Counted from the first letter of the stretch, positions 17,867 through 27,274 are shown. The stretch: 64,000 nucleotides of DNA from Roseovarius pelagicus (GCF_025639885.1 NZ_CP106738.1:2790001-2854000); one strand, 5' to 3'. The notes: generated by a model not told the origin, from the sequence alone. Made by a program: numbers and translations.

Positions 17867-18967
17867 TTAGTGTTTTTGCCCGGCTGGGCCGCGTCGTTCC
17901 AGTTCTCGCCCGTAGAGGCTGAGGCTATAGCAAATGGACCAGTAGACGAACGCGGCAAAGACATAGGCCTCTGCCTGAAATCCCAGCCAACTGGTATCAA
18001 GTGCCGCGTTCTTGATCATGCCGAGAAAATCCAGCAGCCCGACGATGATCACCAGAGAGGTGTCCTTGAACAAGGCAATGCAGCGCCCGATCAGAGGCGG
18101 TAACACGTGCCGCAACGCTTGGGGAACGACAACAAATGCAATTGTCCGTACCCGGCTAACCCCAAGCGCCAGAGCGGCCTCGGTCTGACCTGATGGAATG
18201 GCCTGCAGGCCACCACGCACGACCTCGGCCATATAGGCGGCAGAGAACAGGATCATCGCGATCTGGATGCGCAGCAGGTTGTTGATGATCAGGTCAGGAG
18301 GCAAGAACAGCGGCATCATCACCGAGGCCATGAACAAGATCGTGATCAGGGGCACGCCGCGTAACAATTCGATGAAAGCCACACAAAGGGATTTCACCAC
18401 AGGCGGCCCATAATACCGACCGAGGGCCAGAAGCACCCCCAGCGGGATCGAAACAATGACGCCAACCAATGCCAGCATGATGCTGAGCATCAATCCGCCC
18501 CAAAGGGACTGGTCCACTTCGCGCATGCCGAACGCCCCGCCGATCATAACCAAGGCAAAGACCGGCAGGATTGCCCAGGCTAGGATCAGAACAATCCCGC
18601 GCACCCGGTTTGTATATGTCAGCGCCGCAAGCACGATCAGCGCAATCGCGGTAACTCCGGGGCGCCAACCCAATTCTTGTGGGTAAACGCCGAGCATGAG
18701 CACCTTGAACTTGTCCACGATGAACGGCCAACAAGCTCCGCCAGACTGGCGGCAGGTGTCGGCGTCGCCCACAAACGTGGCCCGAATGAACAACCAGTCA
18801 ATCAGTCGTGGCACGGTGGCCACCAAGATCGCCAGCAGGACCAAGGTGACAACTGTATCTTTCCAACCGCCGAACAGGTTCGAGCGCAGCCATGCGACGG
18901 GTCCAACGCGACTGGATGGGGCTGGTCGTGCGGGAGATGGTTGAAAAATGATGTTTTTGTCCTGCAT
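17867..18967 (-). CDS. bztC: General L-amino acid ABC transporter permease
   Basis: A 366-residue permease of the AapM/BztC type. A long N-terminal part with an extra membrane segment precedes the HisM-like domain (about 165-360), where [18 protein letters not shown] and [19 protein letters not shown] carry the EAA loop that contacts BztD. The segment [22 protein letters not shown] is characteristic of this subfamily. It lies between bztB (gap 4 bases) and bztD (gap 22 bases). Confidence 0.93.
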   Translation of the reverse strand: MQDKNIIFQPSPARPAPSSRVGPVAWLRSNLFGGWKDTVVTLVLLAILVATVPRLIDWLFIRATFVGDADTCRQSGGACWPFIVDKFKVLMLGVYPQELGWRPGVTAIALIVLAALTYTNRVRGIVLILAWAILPVFALVMIGGAFGMREVDQSLWGGLMLSIMLALVGVIVSIPLGVLLALGRYYGPPVVKSLCVAFIELLRGVPLITILFMASVMMPLFLPPDLIINNLLRIQIAMILFSAAYMAEVVRGGLQAIPSGQTEAALALGVSRVRTIAFVVVPQALRHVLPPLIGRCIALFKDTSLVIIVGLLDFLGMIKNAALDTSWLGFQAEAYVFAAFVYWSICYSLSLYGRELERRGPAGQKH

Positions 18968-18971
18968 CTGA

Positions 18972-20144
18972 CTACCTCTCCACGTGCAAAACGCGGGCGT
19001 TCAGATAATTCATGCCAAGCGAAATGATTAGATTGATCGTCAGATAAACGGCCATCCACATTCCGATAATCTCGACCGCCTGACCGTTTTGCCCGATGAT
19101 CGTCCCGCCGATCGAAACCATGTCGGGATAGCCGATTGCCACCGCCAAAGAACTGTTTTTAACCAGACTTGCGTAGTCATTCGTTGTGGCGGGAATGGTG
19201 ACCCGCAGCGCCTGCGGCAACAGCACCTTGCGCGTGACGACCGCGTTCGAGACCCCCAAGGCATTCGCCGCTTCGATCTGGCCCGCCTGAACCGACTGGA
19301 TGCCGCTGCGGACATTTTCGCCGATATAGGCGGCGGTATATAGAACCAACCCGATCAACAGCGACGCGAACTCTGGCTTCATCGCCAGACCGCCTTTGAA
19401 ATTGAAGCCCGCATAGACCGGCAGTTCACTGCTGATGGGGCGCCCGGTTGCAATATAGGCGATGCCGGTCAGGGCCACGACTATTCCCAGCCCGCCCCAA
19501 AAACCCGGCATCGGTTTGCCAGTGCGCATCTTGTACGACGCAGCCCATCGCCAGAACCCGAGGCCCAGTACAAAAGCAACCAGCATGGCGGTCAGGAAAA
19601 CTGGGAATCCAGCCTCGGCCAAGGGGCGAGGTAAGTAAAAACCGCGTTTGGAGAGGTAGACACCCTCCATCAATTCGATCGCTTCGCGCGGATGCGGCAG
19701 CGCGGCGAGTACGACAGAGTAGATGAAAAATAGCGTGAGAAGCAGCGGCAGATTGCGCAGCGTCTCTACATAGATCGCGGCGACCTTTGCCAAGAGCCAA
19801 TTGTGAGAAACGCGGGCGATGCCGACGAACACACCCAGAATGGTCGCAAAGATCACGGCCAGAAACGAGACGAAAAGCGTATTCAGTATACCCACCAGAA
19901 AGGCGTATCCGTAGCTGCGTGTGGGACTGTAGTTGATCAGGCTGTCACCGATTGGCAGGCCTGCTTCGTGGTCCAAAAACGCAAACCCGCTTTCGATACC
20001 TCGGATCGCAAGGTTTTCCTGCGTGTTGGTGAACAGCACGTAAACGATGCCGAGGACAATGGTGAGGACAACGGCCTGAGAAAGCGCAGACCCGATGTTC
20101 TGCACCGAAAAGCCAGGTTTCGCTGTTCTTTTGGTGAAGGACAT
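18972..20144 (-). CDS. bztB: General L-amino acid ABC transporter permease
   Basis: A 390-residue AapQ/BztB-type permease. The start is taken as the ATG at 20144, since the GTG four codons upstream overlaps its GGAAG ribosome site. Markers are ETLRNLPLLLTLFFIYSVV, the EAA-type loop QAGQIEAANALGVSNAVVTR and the C-terminal NLIISLGMNYLNARV. The long insertion between the first membrane pairs (about 165-245) is typical of this subfamily. It forms the heteromeric channel with BztC and follows bztA after a hairpin-containing gap. Confidence 0.92.
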   Translation of the reverse strand: MSFTKRTAKPGFSVQNIGSALSQAVVLTIVLGIVYVLFTNTQENLAIRGIESGFAFLDHEAGLPIGDSLINYSPTRSYGYAFLVGILNTLFVSFLAVIFATILGVFVGIARVSHNWLLAKVAAIYVETLRNLPLLLTLFFIYSVVLAALPHPREAIELMEGVYLSKRGFYLPRPLAEAGFPVFLTAMLVAFVLGLGFWRWAASYKMRTGKPMPGFWGGLGIVVALTGIAYIATGRPISSELPVYAGFNFKGGLAMKPEFASLLIGLVLYTAAYIGENVRSGIQSVQAGQIEAANALGVSNAVVTRKVLLPQALRVTIPATTNDYASLVKNSSLAVAIGYPDMVSIGGTIIGQNGQAVEIIGMWMAVYLTINLIISLGMNYLNARVLHVER

Positions 20145-20173
20145 AGGCGCTTCCACTAAGACGTAATTTTGAT

Positions 20174-20197
20174 GCGGCTGGCTGTTTCGCCAACCGC
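20174..20197 (-). terminator. Hairpin between bztA and bztB (attenuator or mRNA stabiliser)
   Basis: Read on the minus strand, GCGGTTGGC-GAAACA-GCCAGCCGC forms a 9-bp stem with one G-U pair, 26 bases after the bztA stop and 29 bases before bztB. There is no true T-tract (ATCAAAATT follows), so partial termination or protection of the bztA message is more likely than full termination. Confidence 0.55.
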
Positions 20198-20223
20198 TGT
20201 TTCAGGCACTCTGCCGGGTAGGG

Positions 20224-21234
20224 TCAGCGGATCGGCATCGCGTATAGGATGCCGCCGTCCTTCCACTGCGCATTCAGGCCGCGCTCCAGCCCAAGGGTCG
20301 CTGTCAGATTGCGGTCATAGATTTCGCCATAGTTGCCGACCGCACTGATCGCATCGGCCATCCATGTGCTTTCCAGTCCGATGAAACCGCCGGTGTCGCC
20401 GGAGGAGCCCAGCATTCGCTGAACGCTTGGGTCACTGGAATTTGCGGCCATGTCAGCAACATTGGCTTGGGTCACGCCGAGCTCTTCTGCCGAAATGATG
20501 CCAAACACCACCCATGTGACGATGTCTTTCCATTGGTTGTCCCCATGGGCGACCAGCGGCGACAGCGGCTCTTTCGAGATCACTTCGGGAAGGATTTTAT
20601 GCGCAGACGGATCGGAGAATCCGGTGCGGAAAGCTGCCAGCTGGCTCATGTCGGTGGTCAGCGCGTCACAGCGACCCGAAGCGTAGGCATCCACTGCCTC
20701 GCGCTTGCCTTCAAACACGACAGGCTCCAGCGACAGACCATTTGCGCGACCGAAATCGGCAAGGTTCAGTTCGGTTGTGGTGCCGGTTGTCACGCAAACC
20801 GTCGCGCCGTCCATTTCCTTGGCACTGCTGATCCCGGCATCGGCGCTGACCATGAAACCTTGCCCGTCATAGTAAACAACGGCGGTGAAATCGACGCCCT
20901 CTGCCGAGTCGCGCTTCATTGTCCATGTGGTCGTCCGCGATGTCATATCCACCTGACCACTGGAAACGGCGAGGACCTTTTGCTTGGATGCCAGAGGTAC
21001 GTAACGGACCGCGTTTGCATCACCAAGTACCGCAGCCGCAACAGCGCGGCAGAAATCGGCGTCAAGGCCAACCCATACACCGTCGGAATTCGGGTTCGAA
21101 AACCCGGGAACACCTTCGCTGACGCCACATGCAAGTTCACCGGCTTCGCGGACCTTGTCCAGCGTACCCGCGGACACGGCACCTGCGGCGGTGATGGCGG
21201 CGGCGATTGCTCCAAATTTCATGAGTTTGTTCAT
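20224..21234 (-). CDS. bztA: General L-amino acid ABC transporter, periplasmic binding protein
   Basis: A 336-residue SBP family 3 protein (AapJ/BztA). It has a signal peptide (MNKLMKFGAIAAAITAAGAV, cut after VSA), then TLDKVREAGELACGVSEGVP, DADFCRAVAAAVLGD and VDMTSRTTTWT, all typical of this group. The ATG at 21234 has GGGAG about seven bases upstream, so I reject the open frame that extends to 21381. It captures a broad range of L-amino acids for BztBCD. It is the first gene of the operon and divergent from the SerB-like gene. Confidence 0.93.
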   Translation of the reverse strand: MNKLMKFGAIAAAITAAGAVSAGTLDKVREAGELACGVSEGVPGFSNPNSDGVWVGLDADFCRAVAAAVLGDANAVRYVPLASKQKVLAVSSGQVDMTSRTTTWTMKRDSAEGVDFTAVVYYDGQGFMVSADAGISSAKEMDGATVCVTTGTTTELNLADFGRANGLSLEPVVFEGKREAVDAYASGRCDALTTDMSQLAAFRTGFSDPSAHKILPEVISKEPLSPLVAHGDNQWKDIVTWVVFGIISAEELGVTQANVADMAANSSDPSVQRMLGSSGDTGGFIGLESTWMADAISAVGNYGEIYDRNLTATLGLERGLNAQWKDGGILYAMPIR

Positions 21235-21617
21235 ATCGTTCTCCCTTTCGGTCTTTTTCAGCCAGCCGACCAAAGACACATTCCCCAGACGTATAGCATG
21301 CATGGCAATGCCCACTATTTCCGTGCGCCACCGCATTGTCAAAGAAGATACGCAGGTTACAGGCACAAAGGCATCCGCCAATTACAAGAAATCCTTAGAA
21401 AATCTTGCATGGTAGAGGTTTCCGGTCGTCTCTTGGGCTTTGAGTTTGGAAATGCACGTTGAAGATGTCCATGTGACATGCAGCTTCGGCTTTGGCGTCA
21501 GATTGTCATTATTAGCTGAAATACGGTCCGCTTGAAACGCGGGCTTTTGTGCTATTGGCAGCTTTGTTGCTTTGGACAAATTTTCGAACCAAGAGGGAAC
21601 GGGAAAGACGCACGAAA
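21235..21617. other. Divergent promoter region between bztA and the SerB-like gene
   Basis: About 380 bases, comparatively AT-rich, which must hold promoters for both directions. Frames running into it from either side are upstream extensions without ribosome sites. I see no strong dyad, RNA element or terminator. Confidence 0.4.
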
Positions 21618-22508
21618 ATGATAGCTCATCTAGTTGTAATCGGGAATGACAGCCGGGGTGGTACCGGCAAAGCCAATTTCGTCTTGGCTCTTCGGGCGTG
21701 TCCTTTGGTGCGGGTGATGTCGCAGGACGAAATCGAAAGGGACGCCTGGAGGATCCAATGCGACGACCCGCAGAACACCCTGAACCGAAGCCTGATCCAG
21801 CAGTTGGCCAATGCTTCTGGTGTCGACGTCTATGTATCTGACGCCATGCCCGTGAGGCGAAAGCTACTGGTGGCGGATATGGAGGCGACGATTATCCTGA
21901 ACGAGATGATTGACGTATTGGCAGCAGAACGGGGGATCGGTGCAGAAATAGCAGAAATCACAGCGCAAACCATGGCGGGTGAGTTGGATTTCGAGCAATC
22001 GCTTGTCGAGCGCACTAAGAGGTTTGCAGGTACCCCGGAGGGATTACTCAAAGAGCTATGTCAACAAATTCGATTTGCGCCGGGCGCACGGGCCTTGATC
22101 CAGACGATGCGGGCATCCGGCGCACTTACGGTGCTGGCTACCGGTGGCTATGATGTTTTTGCGGATGTGGTTGCCGCGCACTGCGGATTTGACAAGGTTT
22201 TCGCCAATCATCCAGTCATACACGATGGTATTATGACCGGGGAATTGCGCCGTCCGATTGGCACCGCCCATACCAAGCGCGAGATTCTGCTGAAGTGTTG
22301 TGCAGAGACGGGCATAGCGCCGAAAATGGCCTGTTGTGTCGGTGACGGTGCGAATGATCTGCTGATGTTGCAGGCCTGTGGCCTGCCCTTCAGCTATCGA
22401 GGAAAGCCCGTGGTGCGCGGTTTCGTTGATCTGGACATCAGGCACGGGGATCTGACGGCTGTGCTATATGCGCAAGGTTTCCGCGGATCAGAAATACTGG
22501 ATGGATAA
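21618..22508 (+). CDS. serB: SerB-like phosphoserine phosphatase with altered HAD motif
   Basis: A 296-residue HAD-family phosphatase resembling SerB, which makes serine from phosphoserine. A short N-terminal region precedes motif I at 87-91, reading DMEAT where SerB has DMDST; the nucleophile Asp87 is kept but the acid/base Asp is Glu. Motif II is TGG rather than SGG, the motif III Lys is present (HTKREILLK), and motif IV is GDGANDLLML. The cap region TAQTMAGELDFEQSL is SerB-like. The ATG at 21618 is chosen because the extension to 21549 is basic and unlike the family. It may be a paralogue with another substrate. Confidence 0.75.
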   Translation: MIAHLVVIGNDSRGGTGKANFVLALRACPLVRVMSQDEIERDAWRIQCDDPQNTLNRSLIQQLANASGVDVYVSDAMPVRRKLLVADMEATIILNEMIDVLAAERGIGAEIAEITAQTMAGELDFEQSLVERTKRFAGTPEGLLKELCQQIRFAPGARALIQTMRASGALTVLATGGYDVFADVVAAHCGFDKVFANHPVIHDGIMTGELRRPIGTAHTKREILLKCCAETGIAPKMACCVGDGANDLLMLQACGLPFSYRGKPVVRGFVDLDIRHGDLTAVLYAQGFRGSEILDG

Positions 22509-22555
22509 AATTGCAGCAGCGGTATTGCTATTTTCCTAGCGGAAAAGCTCTGCCG

Positions 22556-23170
22556 TCATAGACGGTCAGCCAGCCCTCGATAGTGCAGGCTTTCTACCTC
22601 CTGCGCCATATCCTCGGCAAGATCGGCAAAACCCGTGGGGGCCATCCCCTGATGCAGCGCCAGCCGCAGTGCTGCGACATTGGCCTGAAACCGGCGGGCA
22701 AGACGGTCAGGGTCGGCGTCATCTGCCAATTCACCCGCATCACGGGCGGCGGTGAAAACGGCCGCAAACTCCTTGTGCATCGCCTGCATGTATTCTTGTG
22801 AAGCGGCGGCTATGGCGGGGTCGGTCGCGCGCGTATCCACGAGCGTTTTCGTCAACATGCAGGCACGACGGGCCATGTCGTCGGGCCGCATCCGCGCGTA
22901 AGAGCGGAAATGATCGGCCAAGCCCGACAAGGGCGATTCTGCCCGCGCCATGTGGGCGCGGAACCCGGCGCGGGATTTCGCGAAATAACGCTCCAGCGCC
23001 AAAAGATAGAGGGTTTCCTTGCTGGTGAAGGCTGCATAGATGCTGCCGGGTTTCATGCCGAGCGTCGCCTCAAGGTCCTTGAGCGAGGTCGCATGAAATC
23101 CCTTGTCCCAGAAAAGCGCCATTGCCGCATCTAGGGCGGCCTCTCGGTCATAGGGCGCGGCGCGGGACAT
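22556..23170 (-). CDS. TetR/AcrR family transcriptional regulator
   Basis: A 204-residue TetR regulator with the N-terminal helix-turn-helix AALDAAMALFWDKGFHATSL followed by LGMKPGSIYAAFTSKETLY, and a C-terminal ligand domain with several Met and Ala residues. It ends the operon that begins at 24449, following the DsbA-family gene by two bases, so it is probably autoregulated through the double operator at 24535. Confidence 0.9.
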   Translation of the reverse strand: MSRAAPYDREAALDAAMALFWDKGFHATSLKDLEATLGMKPGSIYAAFTSKETLYLLALERYFAKSRAGFRAHMARAESPLSGLADHFRSYARMRPDDMARRACMLTKTLVDTRATDPAIAAASQEYMQAMHKEFAAVFTAARDAGELADDADPDRLARRFQANVAALRLALHQGMAPTGFADLAEDMAQEVESLHYRGLADRL

Positions 23171-23172
23171 GG

Positions 23173-23817
23173 TCAGAGGGTTTCCTTGGTCAGCTGGTTC
23201 AGAATATTGGTGTAGCCTTCGACGCCTTGGGCACCGGTGACAAGGTGCTGGCGGTCAAAAATCATCGCAGGCACGCCCTGAATGCCCTGTTTGATCCAAA
23301 AACTCTCTACCTTTCGCACGTCGTCTGCAAAACGTTGATCTTCCAGCACGGTCAGCGCCTCGGACCGATCCAGCCCGATTTCTTTGGCAACATCGGCCAG
23401 AACGGTAACGTCTGACAGATCGCGGCCATCGGTAAAATGCGCGCTGAACAGGGCCATTTTCAGGTCATGTTTGCGCCCCTGAGCATCGGCCCAGTGCAGC
23501 AGTTGATGGGCGTTGAACGTGTTGTGCATGCGGAAATCGTCGGTCCAGCGAAAATCGAACCCTAGTTCGGTGCCAAGTGCGGTCATGCGATCGCGACTGT
23601 CTTCGGATTGCGCGCGGGTAGAGCCGTATTTTTCTGCGATATGTTCAAACCCGTTCTGCCCCTCGGGCGGCATCTGGGGGTTCAACTCGAACGGGTGCCA
23701 GTGGAGGTCGTGCGGGGTGCCTGTTGCCGCCAGCGCAATGGCCAGTTGTCGGTAGCCGATAATGCACCAAGGGCACATTACATCGGATACAATGTCGATA
23801 CGAAGAGGGTCGGTCAT
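23173..23817 (-). CDS. DsbA-family (FrnE-like) thiol oxidoreductase
   Basis: A 214-residue thioredoxin-fold protein of the DsbA/FrnE family. It begins MTDPLRIDIVSDVMCPWCII, with the CPWC active site at about residues 15-18. The C-terminal cis-Pro region reads GIQGVPAMIFDRQ. There is no signal peptide, so it is expected in the cytosol, as are other FrnE-like proteins linked to redox stress. The ATG at 23817 has AAGGAC upstream; the longer frame to 23913 is low complexity. Confidence 0.88.
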   Translation of the reverse strand: MTDPLRIDIVSDVMCPWCIIGYRQLAIALAATGTPHDLHWHPFELNPQMPPEGQNGFEHIAEKYGSTRAQSEDSRDRMTALGTELGFDFRWTDDFRMHNTFNAHQLLHWADAQGRKHDLKMALFSAHFTDGRDLSDVTVLADVAKEIGLDRSEALTVLEDQRFADDVRKVESFWIKQGIQGVPAMIFDRQHLVTGAQGVEGYTNILNQLTKETL

Positions 23818-23885
23818 GTGATGTGTCCTTTCATGCGCGGCGAGGGTGCGGCGGTCCGGGGTCGGCCTCCGGACCGCCGGGCGAC

Positions 23886-24449
23886 TTAGGCTGCCTTGTC
23901 GGCTTTTTGCCACGCGAACTTCTGGAATACCTGATCTACCGGCGTCCCGGCAAAGTGGTTGGTGAAATTCGACATTACCTTTTGCGCGACGCCCAAGATT
24001 ACTTCGAGGATATTACGCTCTTCAAAACCGGCATCAAGGAAGGTCTGCACCTGAGCATCCGTCAAATTGGCGCTGGTGCGGACGACTTGCAGCGTAAACG
24101 TGCGCAGGCCTTCCAGCTTGGCGGTTGGCAGCGGGGTCTCGTTGCGCAGGGCCTCGGTGATGGCGTCATCGACCTTCATCATCTTGGCGATGCCGGTATG
24201 GGCTGGCACACAATAGTGGCAGGAATTTTCAACGTTCACCGTCTGCCAGACCACAGTTTTTTCTTCGTCGGTCAGCGATGTCGCCATGAATTGCTGATGC
24301 GCGAAGCTGTAGGCGGCCAGCAGGCCGGGGGCCTCGGCCATGGTGCCGTGCAGGCCGGGGATGCGGCCGTTTGCCTTGAACGAGGCTTCGAGCGCGGGTT
24401 TGGCAGCTTCGGGGGCGGATTCGATGGTGTGGATGGGGAAGTGTGTCAT
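23886..24449 (-). CDS. Carboxymuconolactone decarboxylase/AhpD-family protein
   Basis: A 187-residue alkylhydroperoxidase-like protein with the CxxC redox pair in ENSCHYCVPAHTG (about 78-90) and the following His of the AhpD proton relay. The helical pattern after it (DDAITEALRNETPLPTAKLE) fits the family. It probably acts in peroxide or electrophile defence along with the DsbA-family gene. It is the first gene of the TetR operon and lies directly downstream of the double operator. Confidence 0.88.
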   Translation of the reverse strand: MTHFPIHTIESAPEAAKPALEASFKANGRIPGLHGTMAEAPGLLAAYSFAHQQFMATSLTDEEKTVVWQTVNVENSCHYCVPAHTGIAKMMKVDDAITEALRNETPLPTAKLEGLRTFTLQVVRTSANLTDAQVQTFLDAGFEERNILEVILGVAQKVMSNFTNHFAGTPVDQVFQKFAWQKADKAA

Positions 24450-24534
24450 GGGTCGCTCCTATTTGGGCGTGAGTGATTGAAATGCAGCGGTGCGGCGTGC
24501 CTGCTGCGGTTCGACAAGGCTTAGGTAAGGTGAT

Positions 24535-24574
24535 TTGAGTGATTGCTCAATGATTGATTTGAGCAATCACTCAA
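24535..24574. promoter_or_regulatory. Double TetR-type operator
   Basis: Two 16-bp sites, TTGAGTGATTGCTCAA (24535-24550) and TTGAGCAATCACTCAA (24559-24574), are exact reverse complements separated by TGATTGAT. Each is itself a TTGAG-N6-CTCAA dyad, so two regulator dimers could bind side by side. It lies 85 bases upstream of the minus-strand operon that encodes a TetR protein, its likely binder. Confidence 0.75.
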
Positions 24575-24689
24575 TCGTGAGCAGCGTACGATCTGCTGGG
24601 TTCTCAGTAAAGAATCCGGTCGCCATTCAGACTATGACCAATATGGCGAGGTTATGATCCTGAGGATCCGCAGGACGACCTGTCACAAT

Positions 24690-24715
24690 CGGCCAGCACG
24701 TCCCTAGGCTGGCCG
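24690..24715. terminator. Possible terminator hairpin
   Basis: An 8-bp stem CGGCCAGC/GCTGGCCG with a 10-base loop is followed on the plus strand by TTTCACGTTTT. It lies about 130 bases after the stop of the minus-strand operon ending at 24847 and could end that transcript, although the T-tract on that strand is weak. Confidence 0.4.
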
Positions 24716-24846
24716 TTTCACGTTTTGATCAACGTTTTTGGTGTGGCACGGTCGAACGCATGGCGCGAGAGCCACAGAAAAAATCGATGACGCTTCGCGC
24801 ATGCGGATGGAAGACTGCGGCTCAGGCCGTCGTCAAACGTTGCGTG

Positions 24847-25755
24847 CTACCGATATTTTTCGAGCGCACCGTCATAAACCGGGGCATGATAGGCCGGCAT
24901 TTCCACCCGGCGAGGCACATATTCACCAGAGTCGGTAACCTTTCGGACATGTGCCGCGATCTCTTCCATGGGCGCGAACCAGACATCACCCGGCTCCAGC
25001 GCCTGTTTCAGAAAGTTGGCGACCACTTCCCACCGGGCCAACCTGCCGGTTGCGAATGGATGAACGACAGCCACCCAGAGCCCACCATATTTCTTGATCG
25101 TGTTGAACTCTTGAATATACGGCTCAAACCCGACGCTGGGGGGCATGATATTGCCGAAATATCCCAAGTCGTCCGACTGGACGAACTGGGGCCAGTCATC
25201 AAGTCCCCAATGGGTTGGTAACTCGACCAAGCTGCCTTTTGCGGTCTCCAGCATATAGGGCTGGTCGTCACCCATGAGGGAGGCATCATAGGAAAAGCCA
25301 CGTTCGGCGATCAGATCACACGACACGTCGGACATGTTGTATAACGGCGCACGCCAACCGCGCGGTGCCTTGCCGGTTGCGCGCTTGATAATGTCTATCC
25401 CGACGTCCAGCCAATGCGCCTCTTCGGCGGGTTCCAGTTCATTCGGGTGTTCGTGAATGTAGCCGTGATGGCCGATCTCATGGCCGCCGTTCAGGATGGT
25501 CTCGATGGCACGAGGATAGCGTTCAACGCACCACGCCGGGATATAGAAGGTTTGTCTGATCCCGAGGCGGCGATAGGTTTCGACAATGCGCGGGATGGCA
25601 ATTTCGGGACCGTATTGCAGCATAGATGTGGTTGCCGCCTTGCGGTGGCTTTCCTTGGGGTGGCTGATATGGATCAGACTGTCGGCATCCATGTCAAAGG
25701 TCACGCAGGCCGCGCATTTTGCGCCGTTGGGCCAAGGTACTGGATTGTCGATCAT
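24847..25755 (-). CDS. CE4/PuuE-like polysaccharide deacetylase-family hydrolase
   Basis: A 302-residue NodB-fold hydrolase. The metal-site Asp pair is in CVTFDMDADS, with the His pair in GHEIGHHGYIHEHP (the H-x3-H type motif), and GWRAPLYNMSDVS is the third motif. It has no signal peptide. Cytosolic members of this group include PuuE allantoinase and cyclic imide hydrolase, which open ring amides, so a true sugar deacetylase is less likely. Its start overlaps the end of the SDR gene, which places it last in the operon with a ureohydrolase; hydrolysis of a cyclic guanidino or imide compound is my inference. Confidence 0.82.
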   Translation of the reverse strand: MIDNPVPWPNGAKCAACVTFDMDADSLIHISHPKESHRKAATTSMLQYGPEIAIPRIVETYRRLGIRQTFYIPAWCVERYPRAIETILNGGHEIGHHGYIHEHPNELEPAEEAHWLDVGIDIIKRATGKAPRGWRAPLYNMSDVSCDLIAERGFSYDASLMGDDQPYMLETAKGSLVELPTHWGLDDWPQFVQSDDLGYFGNIMPPSVGFEPYIQEFNTIKKYGGLWVAVVHPFATGRLARWEVVANFLKQALEPGDVWFAPMEEIAAHVRKVTDSGEYVPRRVEMPAYHAPVYDGALEKYR

Positions 25756-26492
25756 GGCATAATGCTCCCGCCGTTAACACCGATCCCCTGTCCGGTGATG
25801 TATGCTGCGTTGGGCCCGGCAAGGAACAGGGCCATCTGTGCGATTTCTTCGGGTTGCCCGAAACGGGCCAATGGTATTTCCAGCTCCTTTGCGCGCCATT
25901 CGGGGGTCATGTTTTCGGCGGCGAGCATCGCGGTATCAATCGGCCCGGGGCAGAGCGCATTCACCAGAATATTAGGTGCGAATTCCTTTGCCCAGCACCG
26001 AACCAGACCGAGAACGCCGTGTTTGGACGCCACATATGGCGCGAATTCTTCGCGTCCGTAATAGGATAGGTCCGAGGCGATCATGATCAGGCGACCCGAT
26101 TTGGGGTGCATGGCACGAATGGATTCGCGTCCGATCAGGAACGAGCCGCGCAGGTTAACTGCCATCACCTGATCAAATTCGGCTGTTGTCGTGTCCAATA
26201 GGCCGCGCTCATGGATGATTCCGGCGCAGTTGACGACGGTATCAAGGGTCGTGAACCCCTCTGAGATCCGTGTGAACAAGCCCGAAACGGAGATTTCATC
26301 CGAGACATCGCAAATGGCGCTTTCGGCAGAGCCGCCTGCCGCGCGTATGGTTTCGACCGTTTCGACAGGGTCGTTCAGGTCAGCACACAGAACATGCGCA
26401 CCGGCCTGTGCAAAGATCTTGGCGCAGGCCGCGCCGATGCCCCGGTTTGCCCCGGTTACCAGCACGTTCATGCCATCATATCCTTGTGTCAT
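25752..26492 (-). CDS. Short-chain dehydrogenase/reductase (SDR), first of pair
   Basis: A 246-residue classical SDR: VTGANRGIG near the N-terminus, VNCAGI, an active-site Ser in MIASDLSYYGREEF, then YVASK, and C-terminal VNALCPGPIDTAM and YITGQGIGVNGGSIM (the FabG-like end). The ATG at 26492 overlaps the stop of the neighbouring SDR gene and rejects a long upstream extension. It probably oxidises or reduces an intermediate of the pathway encoded by the operon, but the substrate is unknown. Confidence 0.9.
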   Translation of the reverse strand: MTQGYDGMNVLVTGANRGIGAACAKIFAQAGAHVLCADLNDPVETVETIRAAGGSAESAICDVSDEISVSGLFTRISEGFTTLDTVVNCAGIIHERGLLDTTTAEFDQVMAVNLRGSFLIGRESIRAMHPKSGRLIMIASDLSYYGREEFAPYVASKHGVLGLVRCWAKEFAPNILVNALCPGPIDTAMLAAENMTPEWRAKELEIPLARFGQPEEIAQMALFLAGPNAAYITGQGIGVNGGSIMP

Positions 26493-27271
26493 GCCATGAC
26501 CTCGCCCCGGTCCAGATGATACGCCTGTCCGGTGATGTCGCGCGCGCCATCCGAAGCCAGATAGAGATAGACTGCTGCCATATCGTCCGGCTCCAGCAGG
26601 CCGCCCAAAACCTGCCCGCCGATGATCTCTTGCAGCAGCTCTTCTTCGGGACGCCCTGTGCTTTGCGACATTTTCGTCAGTGTCAGAAGCGCCGCCTCGG
26701 TTTTGACCCACCCCGGACAGACGGCATTGACGTTGATGCCCAATGGAGCCAATTCATGTGCCATCGAGCGCATGAAACCGATGTTGGCATGTTTTGATGC
26801 GCAATAGGCAGAGTATTCGGGAACGGCTGTGCGCCCCCAGATCGAGGACGTCAGAATGATGCGTCCGCCTTTGCCCATCTTGCGGACCGCGTAGCGGGTC
26901 ATCAGAAACGTTCCCATCACGTTGATGTCGATGATCCGGCGGAAGGTTTCTTCGACGTCATCATTGTGGTCGGTAATCGGGGTCGTACGCTCTAACCCGG
27001 CGTTGTTTATCAGTATGTCGAGGCTGGGAAGCTGATCTGCCGCATGTTTGACCTCGGTCACATCGGTGATGTCGCACAGGATACCGTGGACGTTTTGCCC
27101 GGTCTCTGCGGACAGCTTCTCGGCAGCGTCAAAGACGGTTTCATCATCCGCAAGAATGTGCAGATCAGCGCCGGCGCGCGCGAATCCCTTTGCGATTCCA
27201 TAGCCGATGCCACGACTCGCACCGGTCACGAGGACGGTTTTCCCCGAAAAGTCATAAGTTATCTTGCCCAT
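26489..27271 (-). CDS. Short-chain dehydrogenase/reductase (SDR), second of pair
   Basis: A 260-residue SDR with VTGASRGIGYGIA, NNAGLERT, the Ser in ILTSSIWGRTAVPEYSAY, and YCASK. It differs clearly from the SDR encoded next to it, so the two are not a recent duplication and may catalyse two steps or form a heteromer. It starts three bases after the ureohydrolase stop and its end overlaps the next SDR. Confidence 0.9.
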   Translation of the reverse strand: MGKITYDFSGKTVLVTGASRGIGYGIAKGFARAGADLHILADDETVFDAAEKLSAETGQNVHGILCDITDVTEVKHAADQLPSLDILINNAGLERTTPITDHNDDVEETFRRIIDINVMGTFLMTRYAVRKMGKGGRIILTSSIWGRTAVPEYSAYCASKHANIGFMRSMAHELAPLGINVNAVCPGWVKTEAALLTLTKMSQSTGRPEEELLQEIIGGQVLGGLLEPDDMAAVYLYLASDGARDITGQAYHLDRGEVMA

Positions 27272-27274
27272 GCT

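Noticed and set aside
22531..22546. TTTTCC-TAGC-GGAAAA hairpin between the convergent SerB-like and TetR genes
   Set aside because: The stem is only six AT-rich pairs and lacks a clear T-tract, so it was not called as a terminator.
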